A stretch of 64,000 nucleotides of DNA. Source: Clostridia bacterium (GTDB lineage: Bacteria; Bacillota; Clostridia; Oscillospirales; Acutalibacteraceae). The DNA is taken from positions 1-64,000 of the forward strand of contig JAFWZR010000019.1 of assembly GCA_017522225.1 (NCBI GenBank), read 5' to 3'. Made by a program: the position numbers and the translations under genes. Positions 49,817 to 58,825 of the stretch are shown here, piece by piece. The notes below the pieces were generated by a model, which was not told the origin of the DNA, did no database searches, and saw only the letters and a program-made list of their open reading frames with translations. Positions within the stretch are counted from its first letter, which is position 1, and each line of letters begins with the position of its first letter.

Positions 49817-49845
49817 ATTATAACACAATAGTCAACAGTTGTCAA
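49817..49845 (-). promoter_or_regulatory. Promoter of the rplU operon
   Basis: Consensus TTGACA (49845-49840 on the minus strand), 17-bp spacer, TATAAT (49822-49817). It abuts the end of the PspC gene (49854). Confidence 0.8.
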
Positions 49846-49853
49846 CTATTATT

Positions 49854-50084
49854 TTATTCTTTTGTAATGTCGTCTGCATCTGTATCTACGTAGCCCTTAT
49901 CCTCATCCATAACGAATGCAAGAATGATATAAAGCACTACAAACGGGAAACCGGACGTACATACCGCAAGAAGAGCATAAACTACTCTTACAAGTGTCGG
50001 ATCCCATCCGAAATAATTCGCCACACCGGCACAGACGCCGCTGATTTTCTGATCTGTTGAACTTCTGTAAAGCTTCTTTTTCAT
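49854..50084 (-). CDS. PspC-domain small membrane protein
   Basis: 76 residues: [59 protein letters not shown]. This is a single PspC domain with two close membrane segments, related to the phage-shock/stress family. ATG 50084 has the better spacing from AAGGAG (which overlaps the folD stop); 50090 is too close. It follows folD without a gap and is probably co-transcribed. Confidence 0.85.
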   Translation of the reverse strand: MKKKLYRSSTDQKISGVCAGVANYFGWDPTLVRVVYALLAVCTSGFPFVVLYIILAFVMDEDKGYVDTDADDITKE

Positions 50085-50089
50085 TTTCA

Positions 50090-50944
50090 TTACTCCTTTG
50101 TGTTCTGGATTTTTGTTGCAGTAACCGTGTTATGCATAAGGGTTGCTATGGTCATCGGACCAACTCCGCCCGGTACGGGGGTTATGTAGCTTGCCTTGTC
50201 CTTGCAAGCTTCAAAATCGACGTCACCGCAAAGCTTACCGTCGTCCATTCTGTTGATGCCGACATCGATAATGACCGCACCTTCTTTAATCATATCTGCC
50301 GTAACAAAATTCGGTCTGCCGACTGCAGCAACAACAACATCTGCACCTGCAACAATTTCCTTAAGGTTCTTTGTTCTTGAATGGCAGATTGTAACGGTTG
50401 CATTTTCCTTGAGCATAAGCATTGCCATAGGCTTGCCTACGATGTTGCTTCTGCCGATTACAACACAGTTTTTGCCGTCAAGGCTGATGTTTTCGTAGCG
50501 GAGCATTTCCATAATTCCTGCAGGGGTGCAGGGGAGGAAATTGAAATCTCCGATCATAATGTGTCCTACATTTTCGGGATGAAAAGCATCAACATCCTTT
50601 TCAGGTCTGATAAGGTTAAGCACTGCCTTCTCGTCAAGATGCTTCGGCAGGGGAAGCTGACAGAGAATGCCGTTGACACTTTTATCCTTGTTCAATTTTT
50701 CAATAAGCTCAATAAGCTCATCCTGAGTTGTTTCTGCGGGTAAAACATACTCGAGTGAGCGTATACCGCAGAATTCACAGGCCTTCTTCTTATTGTTGAC
50801 ATAAACCCTTGATGCGGGGTCGTCACCGACAAGAATTACTGCAAGGCAGGATTCGATGCCTTCGGACTGAAGTGCCTTTATTTCGTCTGCTACGCGACAT
50901 TTTACAGCCTGAGAAACCTCTTTGCCGCTTATGATTTTATACAT
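50090..50944 (-). CDS. folD: Bifunctional methylenetetrahydrofolate dehydrogenase/cyclohydrolase
   Basis: FolD interconverts methylene-, methenyl- and 10-formyl-tetrahydrofolate. 284 residues with the signatures [48 protein letters not shown] and [11 protein letters not shown], and the NADP loop [18 protein letters not shown]; the end has [18 protein letters not shown] 50944 follows AAGGAGG and sits inside the lgt end. Operon lgt-folD-PspC is likely. Confidence 0.95.
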   Translation of the reverse strand: MYKIISGKEVSQAVKCRVADEIKALQSEGIESCLAVILVGDDPASRVYVNNKKKACEFCGIRSLEYVLPAETTQDELIELIEKLNKDKSVNGILCQLPLPKHLDEKAVLNLIRPEKDVDAFHPENVGHIMIGDFNFLPCTPAGIMEMLRYENISLDGKNCVVIGRSNIVGKPMAMLMLKENATVTICHSRTKNLKEIVAGADVVVAAVGRPNFVTADMIKEGAVIIDVGINRMDDGKLCGDVDFEACKDKASYITPVPGGVGPMTIATLMHNTVTATKIQNTKE

Positions 50945-51881
50945 TGCTTTCAGCCTCCTTTTTCTTGAGCTCCTCCTCAAGGAAGTAGTCCACACCGTCA
51001 ATCGGCTTCGGATTTTTGGTATACCTTACTGTCAGAACAATCAGAAGCACAAGGCACACAATCGCGAGTGCGGCTGAGAGCACCTGAGACACTCTGAACG
51101 GTGTACCTGCAATGTAGAGGCTGTCTGTGCGCAGTCCCTCAACCACGGCACGCTCAATGCCGTACCATAAGCCGTAACAAAGGAAAATCTGACCGCTGAA
51201 CTTTCTTGCCTTCTGACAGATTGCAAAAAGCACAAAAAAGCCTAAAATACACCAGATTGATTCGTAGAGAAAAGTTGGATGAACTGCCTTGTTCGGATCC
51301 ATTATAATGCCGTTTTCGGCAAATTCGTCCATATGTGCTGTTATGTAAGTGGAGACCTTACTGCTCCACATACCCCAGGGAAGATCGGTATTTGTTCCGA
51401 ATGCCTCCTGGTTGGCAAAATTGCCCCAACGTCCGATGCCCTGACCGATAAGAAGGCTCATACCCACCATATCAAGCAGATTCCAGAAGTTGAGCTTACG
51501 CACCTTGCACACAACATAAGCTGCCGCGATGCCGCCTATGATACCGCCGTAAATTGCAAGTCCGCCCTCCCATATTGCAAAGATGTCAAGCGGATTGTCC
51601 TTATAAACATCCCATTTGAAGATGCAATAGTAAAGTCTTGCACCTATGATTGCAAAAATTGTGCCGTAAATAAGAACATCGAGCATTTTGTCAAGGCTGA
51701 TTTTCCACTTGTAAGCCATTCGACCGCCAAAAAGGACGGCAAGCAAAAAGCCGAATGCTATAATCGCACCGTACCAGCGTATTGTGATTTCGTGGCCGAA
51801 AACGCTGAACTGTGCAAGAATCGACGAAACATTGATACTGCCGTCAAGACCGTTAAAATATACTGCTACTGTATCGCTCAT
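50937..51881 (-). CDS. lgt: Prolipoprotein diacylglyceryl transferase
   Basis: Lgt adds diacylglycerol to the lipobox cysteine of prelipoproteins, such as MltG and the threonine-rich lipoprotein in this window. 314 residues, seven helices; signatures are IRWYGAIIAFGFLL, WEGGLAIYGGIIGG, GQGIGRWGNFANQEAFG and FLYESIWCILGF. ATG 51881 follows GAGGTG; 51890 would be too close. Confidence 0.94.
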   Translation of the reverse strand: MSDTVAVYFNGLDGSINVSSILAQFSVFGHEITIRWYGAIIAFGFLLAVLFGGRMAYKWKISLDKMLDVLIYGTIFAIIGARLYYCIFKWDVYKDNPLDIFAIWEGGLAIYGGIIGGIAAAYVVCKVRKLNFWNLLDMVGMSLLIGQGIGRWGNFANQEAFGTNTDLPWGMWSSKVSTYITAHMDEFAENGIIMDPNKAVHPTFLYESIWCILGFFVLFAICQKARKFSGQIFLCYGLWYGIERAVVEGLRTDSLYIAGTPFRVSQVLSAALAIVCLVLLIVLTVRYTKNPKPIDGVDYFLEEELKKKEAESNV

Positions 51882-51891
51882 CGGTATCACC

Positions 51892-53163
51892 TCAATTCGG
51901 CATAATTACTGAAAGTGTGCTGTATCTTTCGTCGAGTGTCTTATCAAGCATTTCCTTGATATCCTCAACGGTAACCGTCTTATAGGTTTCAAAGTCGGTG
52001 AAAACATCCTCACCGGCAAAATATGAAACAGCCATATTGTTTGCAAGACCGTCAACGTCATTCATACCCATAATCATTCTGCCGTAAAGCTTTTTCTTTG
52101 TGCGTTCAAAAACCTTTTCATCAAAACCGTTTTCTCTGAAACGCTTAATTTCTTTCTTTACTTCCTCGCTTACCTTCTTCGGGTCATTGCTTTCACCTGC
52201 GAACAGTACGCACGAATAGCCGAAGCCCGTGAAATATTCAAAGCCGAAGTTTCCGTTGATAAGGTCCGCGTCAAAAAGTCTCTTGTAAAGATCGGTTGAT
52301 GGGCCTGAAATCATATCTAGAAGAATCTCCATTGTGATTTCTTCCTTTGCAGTTCTTTTTGGAGTGTCCCACTCTTCTTTGAAGCCGAGCATAAACTGCG
52401 GTGTCGCAACAGAAAGCTTTTTCTCGCAGTAATCCGAACGCACCTCACGCGGCTCATCTATAATCTTGCGCTGTGCCATCTTACCCTCGACAGGCTTAAG
52501 CACTCTGTCAGCAACCTCAAGCACTTCTTCAACGGTTGTGTTACCTGCAACAGCAAGCACCATATTGTTAAGGTTGTAGAAGTTGTGATAGCAATCGTAA
52601 AGCATATCCGCCGTAATCTGTGCAATCGACTCCTGTGTACCTGCTATATCGATTCTTACGGGCAGATTGTGGTACATATTACGCAGACAGTTGAACATAA
52701 CCTCCCAGTCGGGAATATCCTTGTACATATCAATTTCCTGACCGATGATGCCCTGCTCTTTTTCAACAGTTGCCTGAGTGAAATAAGGATTCTGAACAAA
52801 GTCGAGCAGAATTTCAAGATTTTCTTTAAAGTTGTCTGAGCAGGAGAAAAGATAACCTGTTCTGTCAAAGCTTGTATAAGCGTTAGCGGAAGCACCTGTT
52901 TTTGCAAAGCGCTCAAAAGCGTCAAGGTCCTCGCTCTCAAAAAGCTTGTGCTCAAGGAAATGAGCCGTACCCTCGGGAATTTCTCTGAAGGTACCGTCCT
53001 TCATTTCAATCATTGTATCGATTGAGCCGTACTTTGTTGCAAAAATAGCGTAGGTGCTTGCGTATCCTGCCTTGGGCATAATAAGAATCTTAAGTCCCGA
53101 CGGGTGATCGATGTCATAATACATCTCGCCGAGCAACTCATTGCGGATTTCATTAATCTTCAT
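51892..53163 (-). CDS. M16-family zinc metallopeptidase (active subunit)
   Basis: 423 residues with the inverted zinc motif H-x2-E-H in TAHFLEHKLFE and a downstream E in ESIAQITADMLYDCYHNFYNLNNMVLAVAGN; a second M16 domain follows. It belongs with the YmfH-like proteins of Firmicutes. The next gene upstream encodes a partner without the metal motif, the usual pair of one active and one inactive M16 subunit. ATG 53163 follows GAGG; the TTG at 53172 is too close. Substrate not known. Confidence 0.85.
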   Translation of the reverse strand: MKINEIRNELLGEMYYDIDHPSGLKILIMPKAGYASTYAIFATKYGSIDTMIEMKDGTFREIPEGTAHFLEHKLFESEDLDAFERFAKTGASANAYTSFDRTGYLFSCSDNFKENLEILLDFVQNPYFTQATVEKEQGIIGQEIDMYKDIPDWEVMFNCLRNMYHNLPVRIDIAGTQESIAQITADMLYDCYHNFYNLNNMVLAVAGNTTVEEVLEVADRVLKPVEGKMAQRKIIDEPREVRSDYCEKKLSVATPQFMLGFKEEWDTPKRTAKEEITMEILLDMISGPSTDLYKRLFDADLINGNFGFEYFTGFGYSCVLFAGESNDPKKVSEEVKKEIKRFRENGFDEKVFERTKKKLYGRMIMGMNDVDGLANNMAVSYFAGEDVFTDFETYKTVTVEDIKEMLDKTLDERYSTLSVIMPN

Positions 53164-54430
53164 CTTCGGCAACCTCCCCGTTGGATTTTAACATAAAGAC
53201 TGTATCAAGTCTGATTGTTTTTGCTGCAGCGATAACCTGCTGACGGTCAACTGTCTTAATCTCTTCAACATACTCCTCGGGAGTCTTGAGACTGTCTCTG
53301 AAAAGCTGAGTTGAATACCATGCACAGATGCTCTCGGGAGTATCGTTGTTGCTGATTATCGAATCCGTGATGCTCTTGATTGATGATGAAAAATCGTCAT
53401 CGGAGAATTCACCGTCTGCAACGAGTGAAAGCTGGTTGATGATTTCTGTCTTTGCTTTTTCTTCGTTAGCATCCTCAATACCGCTCTGCACCATAACAAT
53501 ACCCTTTGAAGAGAAAAGTGCAGCTGAGCAGTAATAACAAAGACTCATTTTTTCACGCACAACGGAGAAAAGCTTTGAATAAGTTCCGCCGCCGAAAATA
53601 TCTGTGGCAATACGCATTGCAACGGAATTATCGTCTTCGTCACGCATACCCGTACGGAATCCCATAACAAGCTTACCTTGCTTGATGGGCATCTCTTCGC
53701 AGATGTAATCGGGCTTCGGCTCTGCGGTGATGAACTGAGTTTTGATTGTTGCAGGCTTTCTGTCAATGGCAGAAAATCTTTCTTTAAGCATATCGACAAC
53801 GGGTTTTACATCCATACTGCCGACCATAGTGATTTGAACAACTGCCTCACGGAGTTCTTCTTCCCAGGCATAATATATATCATCGGGAGTAAGCCTTTTT
53901 ACATCCTCAACAGTGCCGAGGCGGTTGATTGAATATGCTTCATCTCTGAACATTAACTCCTCGCAACGCATAAGAGCATAACGGCGCTTGTCGTTCATCT
54001 CATTTTCGATTGCCTCGATAAGAAGTCTCTTTTCCTGCTCGATGATATCAGCAGGGAAGGAGTTGCCGTCCTTAAGCGGATCAAAAATCATATCGCAAAG
54101 AAGCTGAACGCATTCGAGAGCGACGGTATCTCCGCCAAGTGCAAAGCGGTCATCGATTGCGGTAAGGTTGAAGGAAAGAATCTGTGACTCACCGCGTTTT
54201 AACACGCCTGCAGAAACAGTTGCGCCGTAGAGCTCATCAAGCACACGGTTGAGTGTGATATAATCGGGATATTTTGCGCATCTTCTCTGAAGAATAAACG
54301 GCAGAATTGCCCTTGCAGCTGCATTGGAGTCAAGGGGCATAGCCATACTGATATTGATATGGCAGGTTTTGAATTTATCGGTGCTTTGTGCACACAGACG
54401 CACACCTTCCGCTATGTTTTCAAAATGCAT
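53153..54430 (-). CDS. M16-family peptidase homologue lacking the zinc motif
   Basis: 425 residues with M16 fold features (VLDELYGATVSAGVLKRGESQILSFNLTAID, then SLCYYCSAALFSSKGIVMVQSGIEDANEEKA), but the region where H-x2-E-H should be reads MPLDSNAAARAILPFILQRRCAKYPD, so it has no metal ligands. It resembles YmfF-type partners. It overlaps the active subunit by 11 bases, consistent with a heterodimer that needs both. It has its own upstream promoter region; the divergent gene is the third LRR protein. Confidence 0.82.
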   Translation of the reverse strand: MHFENIAEGVRLCAQSTDKFKTCHINISMAMPLDSNAAARAILPFILQRRCAKYPDYITLNRVLDELYGATVSAGVLKRGESQILSFNLTAIDDRFALGGDTVALECVQLLCDMIFDPLKDGNSFPADIIEQEKRLLIEAIENEMNDKRRYALMRCEELMFRDEAYSINRLGTVEDVKRLTPDDIYYAWEEELREAVVQITMVGSMDVKPVVDMLKERFSAIDRKPATIKTQFITAEPKPDYICEEMPIKQGKLVMGFRTGMRDEDDNSVAMRIATDIFGGGTYSKLFSVVREKMSLCYYCSAALFSSKGIVMVQSGIEDANEEKAKTEIINQLSLVADGEFSDDDFSSSIKSITDSIISNNDTPESICAWYSTQLFRDSLKTPEEYVEEIKTVDRQQVIAAAKTIRLDTVFMLKSNGEVAEDED

Positions 54431-54542
54431 AAATACACAACCTTAAATAAAATTTGCTATATTTAATTTAGTATATCACATTATAAGCGAAAATAAAAGT
54501 ATAAATATGAAAAATATAATAACAATATGAAAGTGAAAAACA

Positions 54543-54571
54543 TTGACTTTTTAATGATAAAATGACATAAT
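54543..54571 (+). promoter_or_regulatory. Promoter of the third LRR surface protein
   Basis: TTGACT (54543-54548), 17-bp spacer, CATAAT (54566-54571). No operator palindrome or XRE gene is next to this one. Confidence 0.65.
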
Positions 54572-54603
54572 TGTATTATAAAATAACTGAAGGAGGGAAA
54601 AAT

Positions 54604-56664
54604 ATGTACAAAATGCTCAAAAAAATTCTTGCGGCCTTTATGGTAACGGTGATGCTGTTTACGGCGATACCTGCTGTCGGTATTACGGCGTCGGCTGCAG
54701 GGGAAGCGGAAATTCATCTTAATCTGATTGAAGAAACAAACTCCGAAGTGGTTATTGCGGTTATTCTGTCTCCTGACGGTATAAGTGTAGGTGCCATCGA
54801 ATTTACGGTCAGGGCAAAAACAGAAAAAATCGGTGGCTGCACAAAAATCGAAATCAACAAGGGCCTTTTTGATATGTCCGTTCAGAATATCGAAAACGGT
54901 ATGGTTGCGGCAAACTCCGATAACGGAATAAACAATATATGCATCGTTGCAACTTATACCTTCCGAAAGCTTTCCGCGGATAAAATCAACTGTAAAGATT
55001 TTGAATTAATACCGGAAAACTGCGCAACATCAGATGCGGTAACCGTCGGCTGCAGTGCTAAAAACAATCTTCCCGGCGCACCTGAGCCTGAGCTTGAAAT
55101 CTATATAATTTCATATGATGCAAACGGCGGCAGCAAGGCTCCTGAACAGCATAAAAAAATAGAAACAGCCGATGTTTATCTTTCCGAATCTATACCGACG
55201 AGAGACGGATTTGAGTTTATAGGCTGGAATACCAAGGCTGACGGAAGCGGTGATAAATATTCATCGGGCGCATTATATACTTTGGATCAGAGCATAACTT
55301 TATATGCACTCTGGCAGGATTCGGGAAATGTGGAAATTCCTGAATCGGCAGTTGACGGCGGACGATGCGGTGACGGCTTATACTGGGCATTGTATGACAA
55401 TACCGAGCTTGTGATTTTCGGCTCGGGTAAAATGGATAATTATTCCTCAAAGCATCCCGCACCGTGGAAAAAGTACAAGGATACAATCAGTAAGATAACA
55501 ATAAAGGATACGGTAGGCAGTATCGGAAAATCGGCATTTGAGGATTGCTCGCAGGCAACTGAGCTGTTTATTCCTGCTTCGATAGGAATGTATAACAGTC
55601 CGTATGTTTTTGCAAACTGCACAGGTCTTGAAAAAATCACCATAACCAAAGGTAACGGTACGATGCGTGATTTCGGTACGGATGCAGATGCTGACGCAGA
55701 TAAGGTCTATTACAAATGCACGCCGTGGTATGTCAGCAAATGCCCGACAGTGGTAATTGAAGACGGCGTAGACAACATCGGTGAGTACGCATTTGCTTAT
55801 TGCTCAACACTTTCAGATATCTCAATTCCCGACAGTGTAAAAGCGATTGATAACTATGCTTTTTATAACTGCTCGGGTCCGCAGGATATTGCACTTCCCG
55901 ATTCGGTAAAGTCAATCGGAAGCTACGCGTTTTATAAATGCGGTAATTTAAAAACCTTCTCCTTATCGGTGAATGTTATTGATATCGGAAAAGCAGCATT
56001 CAGATACAGTACGGCACTCGAAAAGGTGTATTTCAACGGAACTGAGTATGAGTGGAATCAGCTCGGATACAAAGACTGGTCAGAGCCTGCACCGGAAATA
56101 ATCTTCCTTGTTGTGCACGGTGATGACGACCACGAATTCAGACTGACAGATGAAAAGAAGGAAACCTGCACAACTGACGGATACAAAAATTACTTTTGCC
56201 GTTGCGGTCAGACACATACAGACGTGTTCAAAGCAACGGGGCACACCTTTGGTGATTGGGTTATAATAAAAGAACCCACCTGCACAAAGGACGGCTCCAA
56301 AGTTCGTATATGTTCTGTGTGTAAAGCAAAGGAGACTGAAATAATTCCCGCATTGGGTATGGTTAAATCTGTAGCCGTAAATGATATTTCTTTGAAATAC
56401 AAGGAATCAGGAAAGCTTGAAGCAAAAGTCAATGCGGATAAGGGTGTTGATTACACGGTTGAGTATTCTTCATCAGATCCGACCGTTGCTCAGGTGGACG
56501 AAAACGGAAATATCTATGCGTCAGGCAAGGGCAGTGCTGCAATCACCTGCACCGTAACCGATGAGTACGGAAATGTTGTTGAAGATGTAAGCAACATTGA
56601 AGTGAATTACAGCTTCGGTCAATGGCTGCTGGTTATATTTCTTTTCGGCTGGATCTGGTACTGA
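54604..56664 (+). CDS. Cohesin-like / InlB-repeat / BspA-LRR surface protein with CxxC units, Ig-like domain and FGWIWY tail
   Basis: 686 residues. After the signal peptide (about 1-32) comes a cohesin-like domain (about 35-160; VVIAVILSPDGISVGAIEFTVRA, NGMVAANSDNGINNICIVATYTF), close in pattern to that of the protein at 39301. An InlB/Listeria-Bacteroides repeat (about 175-250; ISYDANGG, GWNTKADGSGDKY, LYALW), a BspA start (GGRCGDGLYWALYDNTELVIFGSG), LRRs (to about 485), two CxxC units, a Big_2 domain and the tail QWLLVIFLFGWIWY follow. ATG 54604 lies after GAAGGAGG. It combines all modules seen separately in the other surface proteins. Confidence 0.85.
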   Translation: MYKMLKKILAAFMVTVMLFTAIPAVGITASAAGEAEIHLNLIEETNSEVVIAVILSPDGISVGAIEFTVRAKTEKIGGCTKIEINKGLFDMSVQNIENGMVAANSDNGINNICIVATYTFRKLSADKINCKDFELIPENCATSDAVTVGCSAKNNLPGAPEPELEIYIISYDANGGSKAPEQHKKIETADVYLSESIPTRDGFEFIGWNTKADGSGDKYSSGALYTLDQSITLYALWQDSGNVEIPESAVDGGRCGDGLYWALYDNTELVIFGSGKMDNYSSKHPAPWKKYKDTISKITIKDTVGSIGKSAFEDCSQATELFIPASIGMYNSPYVFANCTGLEKITITKGNGTMRDFGTDADADADKVYYKCTPWYVSKCPTVVIEDGVDNIGEYAFAYCSTLSDISIPDSVKAIDNYAFYNCSGPQDIALPDSVKSIGSYAFYKCGNLKTFSLSVNVIDIGKAAFRYSTALEKVYFNGTEYEWNQLGYKDWSEPAPEIIFLVVHGDDDHEFRLTDEKKETCTTDGYKNYFCRCGQTHTDVFKATGHTFGDWVIIKEPTCTKDGSKVRICSVCKAKETEIIPALGMVKSVAVNDISLKYKESGKLEAKVNADKGVDYTVEYSSSDPTVAQVDENGNIYASGKGSAAITCTVTDEYGNVVEDVSNIEVNYSFGQWLLVIFLFGWIWY

Positions 56665-56676
56665 TAAATAAAAGCA

Positions 56677-56705
56677 AAAGGTTGGCAAATGCCAACCTTT
56701 TTTGT
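56677..56705. terminator. Terminator between third LRR gene and DUF6514 gene
   Basis: Perfect 10-bp stem AAAGGTTGGC/GCCAACCTTT with loop AAAT, then TTTTG. Confidence 0.85.
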
Positions 56706-56707
56706 AT

Positions 56708-56935
56708 CTATCTGTTTAATTCATCAACCACTACATCGTAAAAGTGACACAAATCCACCTTGCACAGGTTAAGTAAATCTACGATTTGCTGAGTAAAATC
56801 CTTATTGACGGAAACATCGTTGAAACAAGAGAGAATATCCCCGCTTTCTGTATCGGAAGCCTGTATGCCGTATGTCGGAATAAAACCGTCATCCAGCAGC
56901 AGAATATCGTTTGTAAGTTTGTATTCAATCGTCAT
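56708..56935 (-). CDS. DUF6514 family small protein
   Basis: 75 residues: TIEYKLTNDILLLDDGFIPTYGIQASDTESGDILSCFNDVSVNKDFTQQIVDLLNLCKVDLCHFYDVVVDELNR. The Y-G-I-x-A motif followed by an aspartate- and serine-rich loop and the closing H-F-x-DVVxD resemble DUF6514, small Clostridial proteins of unknown function. It has its own promoter (56983-57011). Confidence 0.65.
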   Translation of the reverse strand: MTIEYKLTNDILLLDDGFIPTYGIQASDTESGDILSCFNDVSVNKDFTQQIVDLLNLCKVDLCHFYDVVVDELNR

Positions 56936-56982
56936 AAGCGCACCTGAATCAATGAGTGTGAATTTTTTTCACCTTTTATAGT

Positions 56983-57011
56983 ATCATACACCGATACACT
57001 GATAAAGTCAA
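56983..57011 (-). promoter_or_regulatory. Promoter of the DUF6514 gene with a palindrome over the -10
   Basis: Minus strand TTGACT (57011-57006), 17-bp spacer, TATGAT (56988-56983). GTATC-N7-GATAC (56981-56997) overlaps the -10 element. Confidence 0.65.
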
Positions 57012-57130
57012 TATAAAAATGCACCTTTTTGCTTATTATTAAGATAATCTTTTGCAAAAAATCAGGATTCTTGTCTTATTGTGTAAAATCCGAATGCTGA
57101 GTCTGCGTATTCAACAAAAATTTTTAAAAC

Positions 57131-57159
57131 TTGCAATCTTGTCTGATTTATGTTATTGT
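57131..57159 (+). promoter_or_regulatory. Promoter of the DtxR-like regulator gene
   Basis: TTGCAA (57131-57136), 17-bp spacer, TATTGT (57154-57159). Confidence 0.55.
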
Positions 57160-57176
57160 ATCAGTGAGGTGTAATT

Positions 57177-57548
57177 ATGTTTTTACAGGAATCAGGCGAG
57201 ATGTATCTCGAAACAATATATGTGTTAACAAAAAACAGCGACGCTGTCCGTTCAATTGATGTCTGTGAGCATATGGGTTATTCAAAGCCGAGTGTCAGCA
57301 GAGCAATCGGTCTTCTTAAAAACGGCGGATATGTTACAGTAGACGGTGAGGGTCATCTTTCACTTACCGCTGAGGGTAAAGAGGTTGCGGAAAAGATTTA
57401 TGAACGGCACACCGTAATTACCGAGTTTCTTATCAGTCTCGGTGTCAGCAGGGATGTTGCTTCGGAAGATGCCTGCAAAATGGAGCATGTTATCAGCGAC
57501 GATTCAGTCGAAGCAATCAAGAGCTTTGTTGAAAAAGACAGGGGTTGA
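57177..57548 (+). CDS. DtxR/MntR-family metal-dependent transcriptional regulator
   Basis: 123 residues. The N-terminal winged helix (ESGEMYLETIYVLTKNSDAVRSIDVCEHMGYSKPSVSRAIGLLKNGGYVTVDGEGHLSLTAEGKEVAEKIYERH) is followed by the metal-binding and dimer region TVITEFLISLGVSRDVASEDACKMEHVIS, with the E-x2-K-x-E-H pattern of DtxR relatives. There is no C-terminal SH3-like domain, so it is MntR-like in size. It probably regulates Mn or Fe uptake elsewhere; no transporter is adjacent. It ends just before the DUF3006 gene. Confidence 0.85.
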   Translation: MFLQESGEMYLETIYVLTKNSDAVRSIDVCEHMGYSKPSVSRAIGLLKNGGYVTVDGEGHLSLTAEGKEVAEKIYERHTVITEFLISLGVSRDVASEDACKMEHVISDDSVEAIKSFVEKDRG

Positions 57549-57552
57549 TTTT

Positions 57553-57777
57553 GTGAAATATTCTGTAGACAGAATTGAGGAAGCTTTTGCAGTCTGTGAG
57601 GACGAGAACGGCGCCTTTGAAAATATCGGACTTGCAGCTTTACCCGAAAACGTCAGAGAAGGGGATATTCTGCTGAAGACGGATGACGGATATACAATAC
57701 TTGCTGACGAAACCGAAGAACGCAGGCAGAGACTTGCGAAGCTTCAGAAAAGTATATTTACAAAGAACAACGGATGA
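57553..57777 (+). CDS. DUF3006-domain protein
   Basis: 74 residues: KYSVDRIEEAFAVCEDENGAFENIGLAALPENVREGDILLKTDDGYTILADETEERRQRLAKLQKSIF. This is the DUF3006 beta-barrel-like domain, which elsewhere is found beside DNA-uptake (ComEC-type) hydrolases and DtxR genes. The start is GTG 57553 after AGGGG near the regulator's stop. Function unknown; co-transcription with the regulator is likely. Confidence 0.75.
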   Translation: MKYSVDRIEEAFAVCEDENGAFENIGLAALPENVREGDILLKTDDGYTILADETEERRQRLAKLQKSIFTKNNG

Positions 57778-57801
57778 CAGAAAGCCTGTCATCCGTTTTG
57801 T
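57771..57801. terminator. Terminator after the DUF3006 gene
   Basis: Perfect 10-bp stem CGGATGACAG/CTGTCATCCG with loop AAAGC, then TTTTG. Confidence 0.85.
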
Positions 57802-58190
57802 TATACTGCAAATTTTGATAAAAAAGAGAAAACATATGCGATTACGGTTAATATACCGATTATCAGAAGAATTTTCTGTATAAACTTCTTTTCGTTAAAA
57901 ACCTTGGAGTTTGCACCGCAAGCAGGGCAGAAGCCCGCTTTGTTTCTTGATCTTGAGCCGCAGGCAGGGCATATTTTTTCTTTTGAGATTTGTTTAAGTG
58001 CATAGATGAACGGTATCAGCACTACGATATTCAGCACATATGCTGCAATTGTCCACCACAGAACACTCATTTTGAGCTTATGGGTAACAAAAGCTGTTGA
58101 CACAACCATTACTATGGATATTGCCAGGCAGGAATATACAATTATCATTGCAGGAATACCGGTTATCAATCCCACAAGCATTGCTCCCAT
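57801..58190 (-). CDS. Membrane protein with zinc-ribbon segment
   Basis: 129 residues: about three N-terminal helices (GAMLVGLITGIPAMIIVYSCLAISIVMVV and following), then a cytoplasmic CPACGSRSRNKAGFCPACGA zinc ribbon (two CxxC pairs) and one C-terminal helix. I do not recognise a named family. ATG 58190 follows GGAGG; the upstream ATG lies before the binding site. Third gene from the promoter side of a minus-strand group with the YdcF-like and EEP genes. Confidence 0.6.
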   Translation of the reverse strand: MGAMLVGLITGIPAMIIVYSCLAISIVMVVSTAFVTHKLKMSVLWWTIAAYVLNIVVLIPFIYALKQISKEKICPACGSRSRNKAGFCPACGANSKVFNEKKFIQKILLIIGILTVIAYVFSFLSKFAV

Positions 58191-58206
58191 AGGACTTACC
58201 TCCAAT

Positions 58207-58815
58207 TTATCTTTTGTCTTTTTTCAGAAGCTCGTAGGCAACAAAATATTCTCTTGTATAGTTTTTGAGAATGTTGCTTTTATTCGGACAGCTGACCTTG
58301 CCTATGCTTGTAAAACCGCAACGCTTTGCAATTATCCCTGCCCTGTGAAGATGGTAGTCGGACGAAAGAAAAGCAATTTTCAGTTCATTAGGATTTTTGC
58401 CCGAATGCTCTTCTACAATTTTAAATGCATTTTCAAAATTTTCAAATGTGGTTGTCGATTTGTCCTCAAGTACAAATCTGCTTTCTTCAATACCGAGGCC
58501 TACAAGATGCTCCTTGATTATAAGTGCCTCGCTCTTTTTCTGTCCGTCACGGAAGCAGCCTCCGCAGGGCATAACAAAGCAGTGTGTATTTTCTTTAAGG
58601 TATTGCGCTGCCGCATTTATTCTTTCAAGCAGATGCTCACTCGGAGTTTCTTCACCTATAACCAGACCGCCCAGAACAAGCAGATAATCGCAGTCGTCGC
58701 GGTAGCCCTTTCTTGCATCTCTTACAACAAACGGCAGATACGCACCTGCAGTCACACCGAGGTAGCCTGCAATGCCGCAAACGGTACCGAGTAAAATTTT
58801 TGGTATGATATTCAT
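58207..58815 (-). CDS. YdcF/DUF218 family protein
   Basis: 202 residues: an N-terminal helix (ILLGTVCGIAGYLGVTAG), then DYLLVLGGLVIGEETPSEHLLERINAAAQYLKEN, VMPCGGCFRDGQKKSEALIIKEHLVGLGIEESRFVLEDKSTTTFENFENA and LSSDYHLHRAGIIAKR. This is the DUF218 (YdcF/SanA) fold, linked to envelope barrier functions and SAM binding. ATG 58815 follows AAGGTG. It overlaps the end region of the EEP gene by none and is separated by 10 bases, so a single transcript is likely. Confidence 0.8.
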   Translation of the reverse strand: MNIIPKILLGTVCGIAGYLGVTAGAYLPFVVRDARKGYRDDCDYLLVLGGLVIGEETPSEHLLERINAAAQYLKENTHCFVMPCGGCFRDGQKKSEALIIKEHLVGLGIEESRFVLEDKSTTTFENFENAFKIVEEHSGKNPNELKIAFLSSDYHLHRAGIIAKRCGFTSIGKVSCPNKSNILKNYTREYFVAYELLKKDKR

Positions 58816-58825
58816 AATCGTCACC

